Source: Clostridiales bacterium (GTDB taxonomy: Bacteria; Bacillota; Clostridia; Monoglobales; Firm-18). Taken from it: a stretch of 5,406 nucleotides of DNA. The stretch covers positions 1-5,406 of the forward strand of contig JAIRSR010000013.1 in the NCBI GenBank assembly GCA_031255355.1, written 5' to 3'. Of this stretch, positions 1 to 4,978 are shown in pieces. How positions within the stretch are numbered: the stretch's first letter is position 1; every line of letters begins with the position of its first letter. The notes below the pieces were generated by a model that was not told the origin of the DNA, made no database searches, and saw only the letters and a program-made list of their open reading frames with translations. The translations under genes were made by a program, and so were the position numbers.

Positions 1-264
1 ATACCCCTCGTACAACCCGTAGGTGGATGGCTTAATCACGCTGCGGACAGCTTGCAAATGCAATGCCAACGCAGTTTTCAGCGTTTTTACCTCATTCACG
101 GCGACAGCCGCACTTTTGACTTGTGCCAATCTTGCTTTCACTTCCCCATAAGTCTTGGCGTGAACCGAGCCATAGCGCGGCTTGCCGTCTTCGTCATGCC
201 CCTTTACATATCGCCCCTCATACCCGCCGCTTTTCTTTTTGTAGATATACTTGTCCCTTTTCAT
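1..264 (-). CDS. int: Tyrosine site-specific integrase, N-terminal part (cut by left edge)
   Basis: Read on the minus strand from ATG at 264-262, this gives 88 codons open to the window edge. The visible part matches the N-terminus of Gram-positive mobile-element tyrosine recombinases. Residues 1-50 (MKRDKYIYKKKSGGYEGRY, then a GKPRYGSVHAKTYGEVKARL stretch) look like an arm-type DNA-binding domain with three beta strands and a helix. Residues from about 60 (VKTLKTALALHL...KPSTYGLYEGY) start the SAM-like core-binding domain. The catalytic Arg/His/Tyr domain lies outside the window, so activity cannot be judged. A strong ribosome site, GAAGGAGGTA, lies at 280-271, six bases before the ATG, and fixes the start. 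In this family the protein excises and integrates the element through strand exchange at att sites. It is divergent from all other genes here, so the attachment site would be expected beyond its 3' end, left of position 1. Confidence 0.9.
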   Translation of the reverse strand, partial: MKRDKYIYKKKSGGYEGRYVKGHDEDGKPRYGSVHAKTYGEVKARLAQVKSAAVAVNEVKTLKTALALHLQAVRSVIKPSTYGLYEGY

Positions 265-320
265 TGCCTGTACCTCCTTCGTTCCAAAAAATAGACCAAA
301 TTAAAAACCGTTAAAACCCC

Positions 321-386
321 AAAATCAACAAAAATTCATAAAAAGTTCATAATTTTGAAATAACTTTGTAAAAAACTGTTGATTTT
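321..386. repeat. 10-bp perfect inverted repeat in the integrase leader
   Basis: AAAATCAACA (321-330) is the exact reverse complement of TGTTGATTTT (377-386), 46 bases apart. It could be a pair of protein-binding sites or the foot of a long weak RNA stem in the integrase leader. A+T-rich sequence makes chance pairs more likely, so this is tentative. Confidence 0.35.
335..352. repeat. TTCATAA direct repeat, 11-bp period
   Basis: TTCATAA occurs at 335-341 and 346-352, about one helical turn apart, in the integrase leader. Helically phased short direct repeats are typical of excisionase, repressor or integrase arm-binding sites; which protein binds here is unknown. Confidence 0.3.
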
Positions 387-407
387 TTAGAAATTTGGTT
401 GTATAAT
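379..407 (+). promoter_or_regulatory. Overlapping plus-strand promoter-like sequence
   Basis: TTGATT (379-384), 17 bases, then a perfect TATAAT (402-407). Its -10 abuts the -10 of the opposing integrase promoter, so the two could not easily be used together. The region is very A+T-rich, so a chance match is quite possible. No convincing gene follows before the strong promoter at 629. Confidence 0.3.
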
Positions 408-435
408 ATATATCAAACTTGTATATGTCTGTCAA
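407..435 (-). promoter_or_regulatory. Probable integrase promoter
   Basis: On the minus strand there is a perfect -35 TTGACA (435-430), a 17-base spacer and a TATATA -10 (412-407). Transcription would begin near 400 and give an A+T-rich leader of about 135 nt before the integrase ribosome site. The spacing and hexamers are read directly; promoter activity is inferred. Confidence 0.5.
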
Positions 436-446
436 AATGGCTGTCA
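429..446. repeat. CTGTCA direct repeat overlapping the integrase -35
   Basis: CTGTCA occurs at 429-434 and 441-446, 12 bases apart. The first copy overlaps the -35 hexamer of the probable integrase promoter (435-430). That placement suits an operator, but only two short copies are seen. Confidence 0.35.
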
Positions 447-628
447 TAATACTGATAACCTTTGCGAAATTTTGTTTTGCGCAATGGAAATGTGTGTTGC
501 GTTTTTTCTTTTCACTTAATAAACATAAAATAAAAACGCAAATTTCTGCAATATTCCGAAACTTTTTTGTTTTTTTGTTCCGCAAAGTGCATTATCCGAA
601 ACAAAATACTAAATATATGAAAATTATC
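436..628. other. A+T-rich intergenic region, no supported gene
   Basis: Together with 281-435 this makes a gene-free stretch of about 350 bases between the integrase ribosome site and the rightward promoter. It is rich in A and T runs. Short repeats are seen: TTTGCG at 461-466 and 476-481 with TTGCG at 497-501, and TCCGAAAC at 555-562 and 595-602, exactly 40 bases apart. Reading frames here lack ribosome sites and encode low-complexity Phe/Lys/Ile-rich products. It most likely acts as a control region for the divergent promoters. Confidence 0.5.
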
Positions 629-658
629 TTGACAAACTACAATATATAGTGTTATAAT
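629..658 (+). promoter_or_regulatory. Strong sigma-A type promoter for the rightward operon
   Basis: A perfect TTGACA (629-634), an 18-base spacer and a perfect TATAAT (653-658), preceded by A+T-rich sequence that could act as an UP element. The predicted start is about G665. It is the only full-consensus promoter noticed in the window and probably drives the structured leader and, by readthrough, the genes from 998 on. Confidence 0.85.
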
Positions 659-664
659 AATTTT

Positions 665-826
665 GTTAGTTGATTGATTGTGCGTGTGCCTGAAATGGCG
701 CTATCCTCTGCGGAGGATATTGCGGGACTGCGATCCCGCGTTGCATACGTTGTTCATTTTGTACGCGAGTGTCAGTAGTATAACCATGCCCTTTTGCGGG
801 CGGGGTTATAGACTGACGCTTTTTTT
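665..826 (+). ncRNA. Structured leader or small RNA ending in an intrinsic terminator
   Basis: About 160 nt lie between the consensus promoter and a terminator, with no plausible ORF. Predicted hairpins: TATCCTC (702-708) with GAGGATA (713-719), closed by C(UGCG)G, a UNCG-type stable loop; then, one base later, GCGGGA (722-727) with TCCCGC (734-739) around a six-base loop; then a less structured 740-767; then the long terminator stem. Two adjacent hairpins ahead of a terminator could be an independent small RNA, a riboswitch-like leader or an RNA antitermination element. I do not recognise it as a known RNA family. The pairing is worked out by eye. Confidence 0.6.
768..826 (+). terminator. 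Intrinsic terminator T1
   Basis: The stem is in three parts: AGTGTCAGT (768-776) with ACTGACGCT (812-820), nine pairs including one G-U; TATAACC (779-785) with GGTTATA (804-810), seven pairs; and GCCC (788-791) with GGGC (798-801) around a six-base loop. Seven T follow at 820-826. This is a long, strong terminator only about 100 nt after the transcription start, so most transcripts should stop here unless something counteracts it. Confidence 0.85.
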
Positions 827-860
827 ATAGATATTACAGCCGAAAGGCGGAAAGGAGTTA

Positions 861-902
861 ATGGGGTTTTGTCGGGGTGAGCCATATCATCCGGCGTATT
901 AA
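861..902 (+). CDS. Putative 13-aa leader peptide next to an attenuator
   Basis: ATG at 861 opens a frame MGFCRGEPYHPAY ending in TAA at 900-902. AAAGGAG (851-857) lies just upstream, though only three bases separate GGAG from the ATG, which is shorter than usual and lowers confidence. A small GCC-GAAA-GGC hairpin (839-848) sits directly before this ribosome site. The key observation is position: the stop codon lies at the base of the T2 stem, which begins at 901, so a ribosome ending or stalled here would cover the 5' arm and stop the terminator folding. That is the layout of leader-peptide attenuators. The inducing signal cannot be read from the peptide. Confidence 0.45.
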   Translation: MGFCRGEPYHPAY

Positions 903-966
903 GAGGGACCGTTTGGCGTCTTCAGAATGGAATTTTTCTGATGACGCCATCGGTCCCTCTTTTTTT
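901..966 (+). terminator. Intrinsic terminator / attenuator T2
   Basis: AAGAGGGACCG (901-911) pairs perfectly with CGGTCCCTCTT (951-961), eleven pairs. GGCGTC (915-920) pairs with GACGCC (943-948), and CAGA (923-926) with TCTG (937-940), with small internal loops. A run of T follows (960-966, continuing as TGTTTTT). It lies between the consensus promoter and the first large gene, whose ribosome site starts at 983, so it should control entry into the operon. No competing antiterminator hairpin of similar strength was found by eye. Confidence 0.9.
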
Positions 967-997
967 GTTTTTATCAAAAATTGAGGAGATGGTTTGA

Positions 998-1810
998 GTG
1001 AAAACAAGGAGTTTGTTAGGGAAAGAGGCGTCGGCGCTGTTGTTGGCGGTGATTGTTACGCTTGCCGCGTTTCGCGGCGGTATGCGGCAATGGCTGTTGG
1101 CGGGAGAGTTTGCCGCATACGGGCTTTGGCTGTTCTTACCGTGGATTGGAAATTGCGTGTATCGCTTCCGATTGTACGTCAAAAAGCACTGGATTGCGCG
1201 ACAAACACGCGCGGCAGCGGTCGTTGTGGAAACGTATGAGTCGGAGGTGATAGTCCCGCAAAAGACGCGGACAATCGGCGAGTTACTGCTTCTGCACGTG
1301 AATTTTCGGATTACCGGCTATTTGCAGTCGGCGTTTCCGGGCGTTACGTGGGAGTGGCTGATTGAAGAGCCGGAGATGCTGGCGATTGAGGGCGGCACAG
1401 GCAGGGTGAAGTTGTTCGGCATAGATGAATACACCCACGCCGAAATCACGCTTGACAAGGCGGCGAAGCTGACTTGCGACATGCTGAAAATCATGTCGCT
1501 ATCGGACGCGCCGGACACCGAAACGCAGAAACCCGCTGCGGAACCGATGAACGTCGAGGCGTGGTTTAGTATCTGCGGCAAAAACTTGATTACGGCGTGC
1601 ATCGCAAAGCTGGATTCGCTCGGTCACAAAAAGCTGAGCATCAAGGAGAGCGGCGATATTTTCATTATTCAGGACGGCAGGGAAGCGGTCGGCAGTAACC
1701 GCCTGCAACAGTTCCCTGCCAAAGCGCATTGGGAAAATCTCGTGACGGCACTGGCGAACGCCGGAATTACGGCGGCGGTCGCAGGTGAAGTTATCGACAT
1801 TATGTGGTAG
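998..1810 (+). CDS. Membrane-anchored protein of unknown function (270 aa)
   Basis: The start is GTG at 998, nine bases after GAGGAG (983-988); TTG at 994 is in another frame that stays open for only 81 codons. Residues about 10-25 (ASALLLAVIVTLAAF) and 33-54 (LLAGEFAAYGLWLFLPWIGNCV) look like two membrane helices forming a hairpin, followed by basic residues (RFRLYVKKHWIARQTR) that suggest the rest is cytoplasmic. The soluble part has two blocks: about 75-170, with TWEWLIEEPEMLAIEGGTGRVKLFG, and about 184-270, with LSIKESGDIFIIQDG. They are joined by a Pro/Glu/Thr-rich linker (170-184). I recall similar unnamed proteins beside DUF932 genes in clostridial mobile elements, but know no function. 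It ends 13 bases before the DUF932 start, so the two are probably co-transcribed. Confidence 0.85.
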   Translation: MKTRSLLGKEASALLLAVIVTLAAFRGGMRQWLLAGEFAAYGLWLFLPWIGNCVYRFRLYVKKHWIARQTRAAAVVVETYESEVIVPQKTRTIGELLLLHVNFRITGYLQSAFPGVTWEWLIEEPEMLAIEGGTGRVKLFGIDEYTHAEITLDKAAKLTCDMLKIMSLSDAPDTETQKPAAEPMNVEAWFSICGKNLITACIAKLDSLGHKKLSIKESGDIFIIQDGREAVGSNRLQQFPAKAHWENLVTALANAGITAAVAGEVIDIMW

Positions 1811-1823
1811 GGGGGCGAATTTG

Positions 1824-2897
1824 ATGAAAACAGGAATTGACATTACCGCAATGGCGGAAGAACTTATTCGTCAGCGCGAGGCAAAGGCGGATTATATGGC
1901 GGATACGCGGGTTTTGGAGATGGAACGCTCCGGGTCTGGCGTAGTGCTTCACCTGCTCGACCAAAGCCGCAACGACGCGATAGAGCCGCTTATCCCGAAC
2001 GCAATCGCACACAGGCAAATCGGGGCGCGGCTAAGCATCCCCGCCGCGTACTACGACCGAATGCTCGAAAACAACCCCGAACTGCTGGCGCGAAACGTCA
2101 ACACATGGTTCAACCAAGAGCCGGAGACGCGCATGGTGCGCACGCTTGACGGCACGGCGCGGGCGTTTTTGAGCGACCGCTACCGCCGAATCGACAACGC
2201 CGAGATTTTCGAGGCGGTGTATCCGCTGCTCGCGCAAATTCCCGACGCGCAGTTCGAGAGCTGTCAAATCACCGATTCCAAGATGTACATCAAGGTCGTC
2301 AACCCGCGTCTGCAAGCGAACGTGGCGGCAGGCGACACGGTGCAGGCGGGCGTCATGCTGTCGAACAGCGAGGTGGGGCACGGCTCGGTCCTCGTTCAGC
2401 CGCTCATATTCCGTTTGGTGTGCCTGAACGGAATGGTGGTGAACGACGCGGCGACGCGCAAATACCACGTCGGGCGGACGAACGAGGCGGACGAAAACTA
2501 TATGCTGTTCAGCGACGAAACGCGTATCGCGGACGACCGCGCGTTTATGCTAAAAATACAGGATACGGTCAAGGCCGCCACCGACGAGGTGAGATTCCAC
2601 AAGGTGGTGAACCTCATGCGCGAGGCGGCGGGGGCACAGGTAAGCTCCAATGACGTTCCCGGCGTGGTGCGGCTCGCGAGCAAGGATTACGGCTTGACCG
2701 AAGCGGAGGGCGACGGCGTACTCGACCACTTCATTAAGAGTGGCAACCTAAGCCTTTACGGTTTGGCGAACGCCGTCACGCGGCACAGTCAAGACGTCGA
2801 GAGCTACGACCGCGCCACGCGCTTGGAGGAAATCGGCTACAGCGTCATGACAATGGGACGCGCGCGCTGGAATCAGCTTAACAACGCGGCGGCGTAA
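1824..2897 (+). CDS. DUF932 family protein (357 aa)
   Basis: The start is taken at ATG 1824 (MKTGIDITAMAEEL), after a G-rich ribosome site at about 1810-1816. The frame is open back to GTG 1785, but that would overlap the previous gene. Family hallmarks are visible: RTLDGTARAFLSDRYRRIDN (106-125) and a GVMLSNSEVGHGSVLVQPLIF-type stretch continuing to RLVCLNGMV (176-205). The C-terminal third (about 240-345) looks helical. The DUF932 / TIGR03299 'phage/plasmid-like' group is common on phages, plasmids and integrative elements; its biochemical role is not settled to my knowledge. Its tight linkage to the next gene, 21 bases away, suggests joint action, perhaps in DNA replication or recombination, which is inference. 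Length fits a full-size member and no disruption is seen. Confidence 0.88.
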   Translation: MKTGIDITAMAEELIRQREAKADYMADTRVLEMERSGSGVVLHLLDQSRNDAIEPLIPNAIAHRQIGARLSIPAAYYDRMLENNPELLARNVNTWFNQEPETRMVRTLDGTARAFLSDRYRRIDNAEIFEAVYPLLAQIPDAQFESCQITDSKMYIKVVNPRLQANVAAGDTVQAGVMLSNSEVGHGSVLVQPLIFRLVCLNGMVVNDAATRKYHVGRTNEADENYMLFSDETRIADDRAFMLKIQDTVKAATDEVRFHKVVNLMREAAGAQVSSNDVPGVVRLASKDYGLTEAEGDGVLDHFIKSGNLSLYGLANAVTRHSQDVESYDRATRLEEIGYSVMTMGRARWNQLNNAAA

Positions 2898-2918
2898 AAA
2901 TTATTAGGAGGAATTTCA

Positions 2919-3701
2919 ATGTCAGAATTAACAACGGAAAAAAGGTTCGTTTTGCCGGATATGACGGCAAGCGAGGGATTCACGAGCGAGGATTTAATGG
3001 AAGACGCGGCGGGGCTGCAAATCACGTTTCCGCAGATAAAAATCCCATCGGGCGGCGGGCTGCAATTCGAGCTTCCAAGCGGCGACCCGGAAAATCCCGA
3101 CTATTCCAAAACGATTATCGGCGTGATTTTGCACAGCCACTCCGCTCACGCGTTTTGGACGGCGGGGAACGAAGCAGAGGACGAAAACACCCCGCCGGAC
3201 TGTTCGTCTGTGGACGGACTGACGGGCGTGGGCAATCCCGGCGGCGAGTGCGAGGCGTGTTCTTTGAATATGTTCGGCACGGGCAAGAACGGCAAGGGCA
3301 AGGCGTGTAAAAATATGCGGATTTTGTATCTGCTGCGAAGCGGCGAGTGCATTCCGATTCGTCTGTCCCTGCCGCCGACCAGCATAAAGCCGTTCGCGCA
3401 GTTCTACAGCGCGGCGTTCGCGGCGCGAATGCGCGGCGTGTGCGGCAGCGTGGTGGAAATCGGGCTGAAACGCCTAAACAACGGCAAGGACGATTACAGC
3501 GTCGCAACGTTTCGCAAGCTGTACGACTTAGAGGGCGAGGAACTTGCGGCGGTCAAGATGTACGCGGCGGGGTTCAAACAGCAGATTAGCGCCATGCTCG
3601 CTAAACAGGCGGCGGACGCGCAAACGCGAACGCTGCCGCCAAGCGACGGCTCCGGCTTCAAGGCGATTGTGGACGGGGAAAACGAGAGGAAAACGGCGTA
3701 A
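2919..3701 (+). CDS. Four-cysteine phage-like protein, possible ssDNA-binding role (260 aa)
   Basis: ATG 2919 follows AGGAGG (2906-2911) with a seven-base gap, an ideal ribosome site. The central segment carries a likely zinc-binding motif: C95 (PPDC), C111 and C114 (GGECEAC), and C130 in NGKGKACKNMR. Before it lies a beta-rich stretch (IIGVILHSHSAHAFW, 66-80); after it, RILYLLRSGECIPIRLSLPPTS (134-155). The C-terminal tail (from about 225) is Ala/Gln-rich and ends in an acidic and polar segment, DGENERKTA. I recall the C-x2-C ... GKGKACK pattern from unnamed phage and mobile-element proteins; a single-stranded DNA-binding function is a guess based on this and on the DUF932 partner. A beta-rich core with a flexible acidic tail would suit an SSB-like protein, but no OB-fold can be proved by eye. 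Confidence 0.8.
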   Translation: MSELTTEKRFVLPDMTASEGFTSEDLMEDAAGLQITFPQIKIPSGGGLQFELPSGDPENPDYSKTIIGVILHSHSAHAFWTAGNEAEDENTPPDCSSVDGLTGVGNPGGECEACSLNMFGTGKNGKGKACKNMRILYLLRSGECIPIRLSLPPTSIKPFAQFYSAAFAARMRGVCGSVVEIGLKRLNNGKDDYSVATFRKLYDLEGEELAAVKMYAAGFKQQISAMLAKQAADAQTRTLPPSDGSGFKAIVDGENERKTA

Positions 3702-3716
3702 CAGCCGCAAAATCAA

Positions 3717-3765
3717 AGGGTTTCATTCGGGCATTTCTATGTCCGAATGACGCCCTGTTTTTTTT
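3717..3765 (+). terminator. Intrinsic terminator / attenuator T3
   Basis: AGGG (3717-3720) pairs with CCCT (3753-3756), CATTCGG (3724-3730) with CCGAATG (3743-3749), and CAT (3732-3734) with ATG (3739-3741) around a TTCT loop. Eight T follow (3758-3765). The next ribosome site, GAGAGGAG, starts at 3766, immediately after the T run, leaving no room for a promoter. Genes downstream must be read by readthrough or from a promoter inside the previous gene. Confidence 0.85.
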
Positions 3766-3780
3766 GAGAGGAGACTGAAA

Positions 3781-3906
3781 ATGTACTTAGATAACGAGGA
3801 AAACGGTGATTTCATGGACTTATTCAAGGAGGTATCGGGTTCCACGCGGGACGCTATTGTGGAATTTTTGTACGAAAAGGATTTCGACGCGGGGTGCGCG
3901 GCATGA
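3781..3906 (+). CDS. Small acidic protein coupled to the sigma-like gene (41 aa)
   Basis: ATG 3781 follows GAGAGGAG (3766-3773) and gives MYLDNEENGDFMDLFKEVSG then STRDAIVEFLYEKDFDAGCAA, ending TGA at 3904-3906. It is rich in Asp/Glu, with an amphipathic segment at about 11-33. Its stop overlaps the next start as ATGA (3903-3906), the usual sign of translational coupling. I do not recognise it. A good ribosome site, clean coding sequence and the overlap support a real gene. Being produced with a sigma-like protein, it could be a partner or a leader that sets that protein's level. Confidence 0.7.
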   Translation: MYLDNEENGDFMDLFKEVSGSTRDAIVEFLYEKDFDAGCAA

Positions 3907-4421
3907 GAAAATTCACGCTGAACGCCGAGCAAAAGGAATTCGCGACAGCCCATCACAGCCTGATTTTTTCATTTTTGAAATGGCGCGGGTTAAGCAAAAA
4001 TGATTATTATGACATAATCGTGTTCGGCTTTATGCAAGCGGTTTACGAGTATCTCACAAAGCCGAATTTGCGGGCGGAATATGAGTTTTCCACAATTGCC
4101 TACCGCAATATGCCGGACGCGCTATCCGCTAACCGCATATACCTCAATCGCCTGAAACGCAAGGGTGTGACGGTCAGCTTGAACGACAGTATTCCCGCCG
4201 CCGATACCATTATGGACGGTTTGGAGCGGGCGGAATTGCTCGGCGAAATCGCCAAGCAGGTGTCGCGGCGGCAAATGCGGATTATCCTCATGAAAGCGAA
4301 CGGCTACGGCATACGGTATATCGCGCGGAAAGAGCACGTCACAATCCCGGTCGCAAAAGATCTGCTGGAGCGTTCCAAAAGCGCGGTTTGCACCGCCGTG
4401 GGAGGTGCGCACTGTGCCTAA
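3903..4421 (+). CDS. Degenerate sigma-70-like HTH protein (172 aa)
   Basis: The start is ATG 3903 (MRKFTLNAEQKEF), overlapping the previous stop by four bases; the frame is open to GTG 3894 but coupling favours 3903. Residues 13-80 resemble sigma region 2: HSLIFSFLKWRGLSKNDYYD, then IIVFGFMQAVYEYL as the core-binding helix, then EFSTIAYRNMPDAL in the place of the -10 recognition helix. Residues 118-162 resemble region 4: RRQMRIILMKANGYGIRYIARKEHVTIPVAKDLLERSK, a helix-turn-helix. This is the domain order of small sigma-70-family proteins found on clostridial mobile elements, where they are thought to direct polymerase to element promoters. The region 2 match is divergent, so it may be a true sigma factor or only a DNA-binding regulator derived from one. 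Confidence 0.75.
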   Translation: MRKFTLNAEQKEFATAHHSLIFSFLKWRGLSKNDYYDIIVFGFMQAVYEYLTKPNLRAEYEFSTIAYRNMPDALSANRIYLNRLKRKGVTVSLNDSIPAADTIMDGLERAELLGEIAKQVSRRQMRIILMKANGYGIRYIARKEHVTIPVAKDLLERSKSAVCTAVGGAHCA

Positions 4422-4638
4422 AAAGCATATCTATATTTACGCCGAGCTTATCGCGCCGCTTGAAACAGGCAAACGCGCGAGGTTCAAACCGCAACGCGGC
4501 AGGGTTGTCCGCACCGAGCGGGTAAAGAAAATCATACGCGAGGGCTTCCCGTGCGTGGAATTCGAGACGCGTGACAGGTCGTATCACCTGTTCCCGCGCT
4601 TCGCGCCCGCGATGCAAATGTGCGCACTCTGCGCGTAA
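4414..4638 (+). CDS. Small conserved-type mobile-element protein (74 aa)
   Basis: GTG 4414 lies eight bases after GGGAGG (4400-4405), which favours it over the in-frame GTG at 4405 that overlaps the ribosome site itself. The product MPKKHIYIYAELIAPLETGK continues RARFKPQRGRVVRTERVKKIIREGFPCVEFETRDRSYHLF. The IYAELIAPLETGKR...RGRVVRT pattern resembles small unnamed proteins I recall from Lachnospiraceae elements. It is basic and beta-rich, perhaps a small barrel. The tail MCALCA has a CxxC. It overlaps the 3' end of the sigma-like gene by eight bases, so the two are probably coupled. Function unknown. Confidence 0.75.
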   Translation: MPKKHIYIYAELIAPLETGKRARFKPQRGRVVRTERVKKIIREGFPCVEFETRDRSYHLFPRFAPAMQMCALCA

Positions 4639-4657
4639 TTGAGAGGAGAACGTTTAT

Positions 4658-4867
4658 ATGTTATTGATTTGGTATGGTCTGCGGCTGTTTATACTTGGCT
4701 TACGAATAAGCGTCCTTGAACGGTTGGTTATTTGGCGTCAAAAGCGGGCGCGGACGTACACAGAGCCGCTTTTGGTGTGGCTTGACCATCGCCACGCCGG
4801 GTTGTGCGCGAGGTTTCTGACGTTGGAGAAAAGGTATAACGAGCAGCGCAAAAAATATCAAAAGTGA
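4658..4867 (+). CDS. Small basic membrane-associated protein (69 aa)
   Basis: ATG 4658 comes nine bases after GAGAGGAG (4641-4648) and 19 bases after the previous stop. Residues 1-26 (MLLIWYGLRLFILGLRISVL then ERLVIW) form one hydrophobic, partly amphipathic helix. The rest is strongly basic (RQKRARTY, and a KRYNEQRKKYQK tail), suggesting an inner-face membrane peptide with a cytoplasmic tail. No family is recognised. The good ribosome site and operon position support it as a gene. Confidence 0.6.
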   Translation: MLLIWYGLRLFILGLRISVLERLVIWRQKRARTYTEPLLVWLDHRHAGLCARFLTLEKRYNEQRKKYQK

Positions 4868-4868
4868 T

Positions 4869-4880
4869 ACTAAGTTTAGT
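4869..4880. repeat. Short imperfect palindrome after the 69-aa gene
   Basis: ACTAA-GT-TTAGT, with five-base arms, sits just after the stop codon at 4867. It could be an operator for a promoter in the 4870-4904 gap, but no clear -35/-10 pair is present, so it may be chance. Confidence 0.2.
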
Positions 4881-4904
4881 TTAAGGTATAGACCAGTATG
4901 ACCT

Positions 4905-4950
4905 GCCGAAACGCGGGAGTACGGCTTAATGCCGCGCTCCCGCACCCGGC
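4905..4950 (+). promoter_or_regulatory. Large GC-rich hairpin in the leader of the last gene
   Basis: GCCG (4905-4908) pairs with CGGC (4947-4950), GCGGGAG (4913-4919) with CTCCCGC (4937-4943), and CGGC (4922-4925) with GCCG (4931-4934) around a five-base TTAAT loop. Only AAAAATAATG follows, with no T run, so it is not a normal intrinsic terminator. It ends 16 bases before the AGGAG ribosome site at 4967. It may be an RNA stabiliser, a protein-binding leader or a processing site that separates expression of the last gene from the ones before. Confidence 0.6.
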
Positions 4951-4978
4951 GCAAAAATAATGATATAGGAGACCGACT

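Noticed and set aside
52..314. Plus-strand frames of 80 and 63 aa
   Set aside because: They are antisense shadows of the integrase, whose minus-strand frame has a strong ribosome site and a clear family match.
325..649. A 76-aa plus-strand frame and an 86-aa minus-strand frame in the A+T-rich region
   Set aside because: No ribosome site, low-complexity Phe/Lys/Ile-rich products, overlapping each other on opposite strands and covering promoter-like and repeat sequences.
877..984. A 35-codon frame from GTG 877 running through terminator T2
   Set aside because: No ribosome site at a usable distance, and the sequence is fully explained by the terminator's paired arms.
994..1239. 81-aa frame from TTG 994
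   Set aside because: It shares the ribosome site with the GTG 998 frame, but the latter is 270 codons long with a sensible membrane and soluble layout.
2031..2468. 145-aa minus-strand frame
   Set aside because: Antisense to the clearly coding DUF932 gene; an Arg/His/Val-rich composition typical of GC-rich shadow frames, no ribosome site noted.
3115..3507. 130-aa minus-strand frame
   Set aside because: Shadow of the four-cysteine protein gene; Arg/Pro/Cys-rich composition without a recognisable fold.
4869..4904. Possible promoter ahead of the last gene
   Set aside because: No pair of hexamers near consensus at 16-18 base spacing was found; only a weak palindrome is present.
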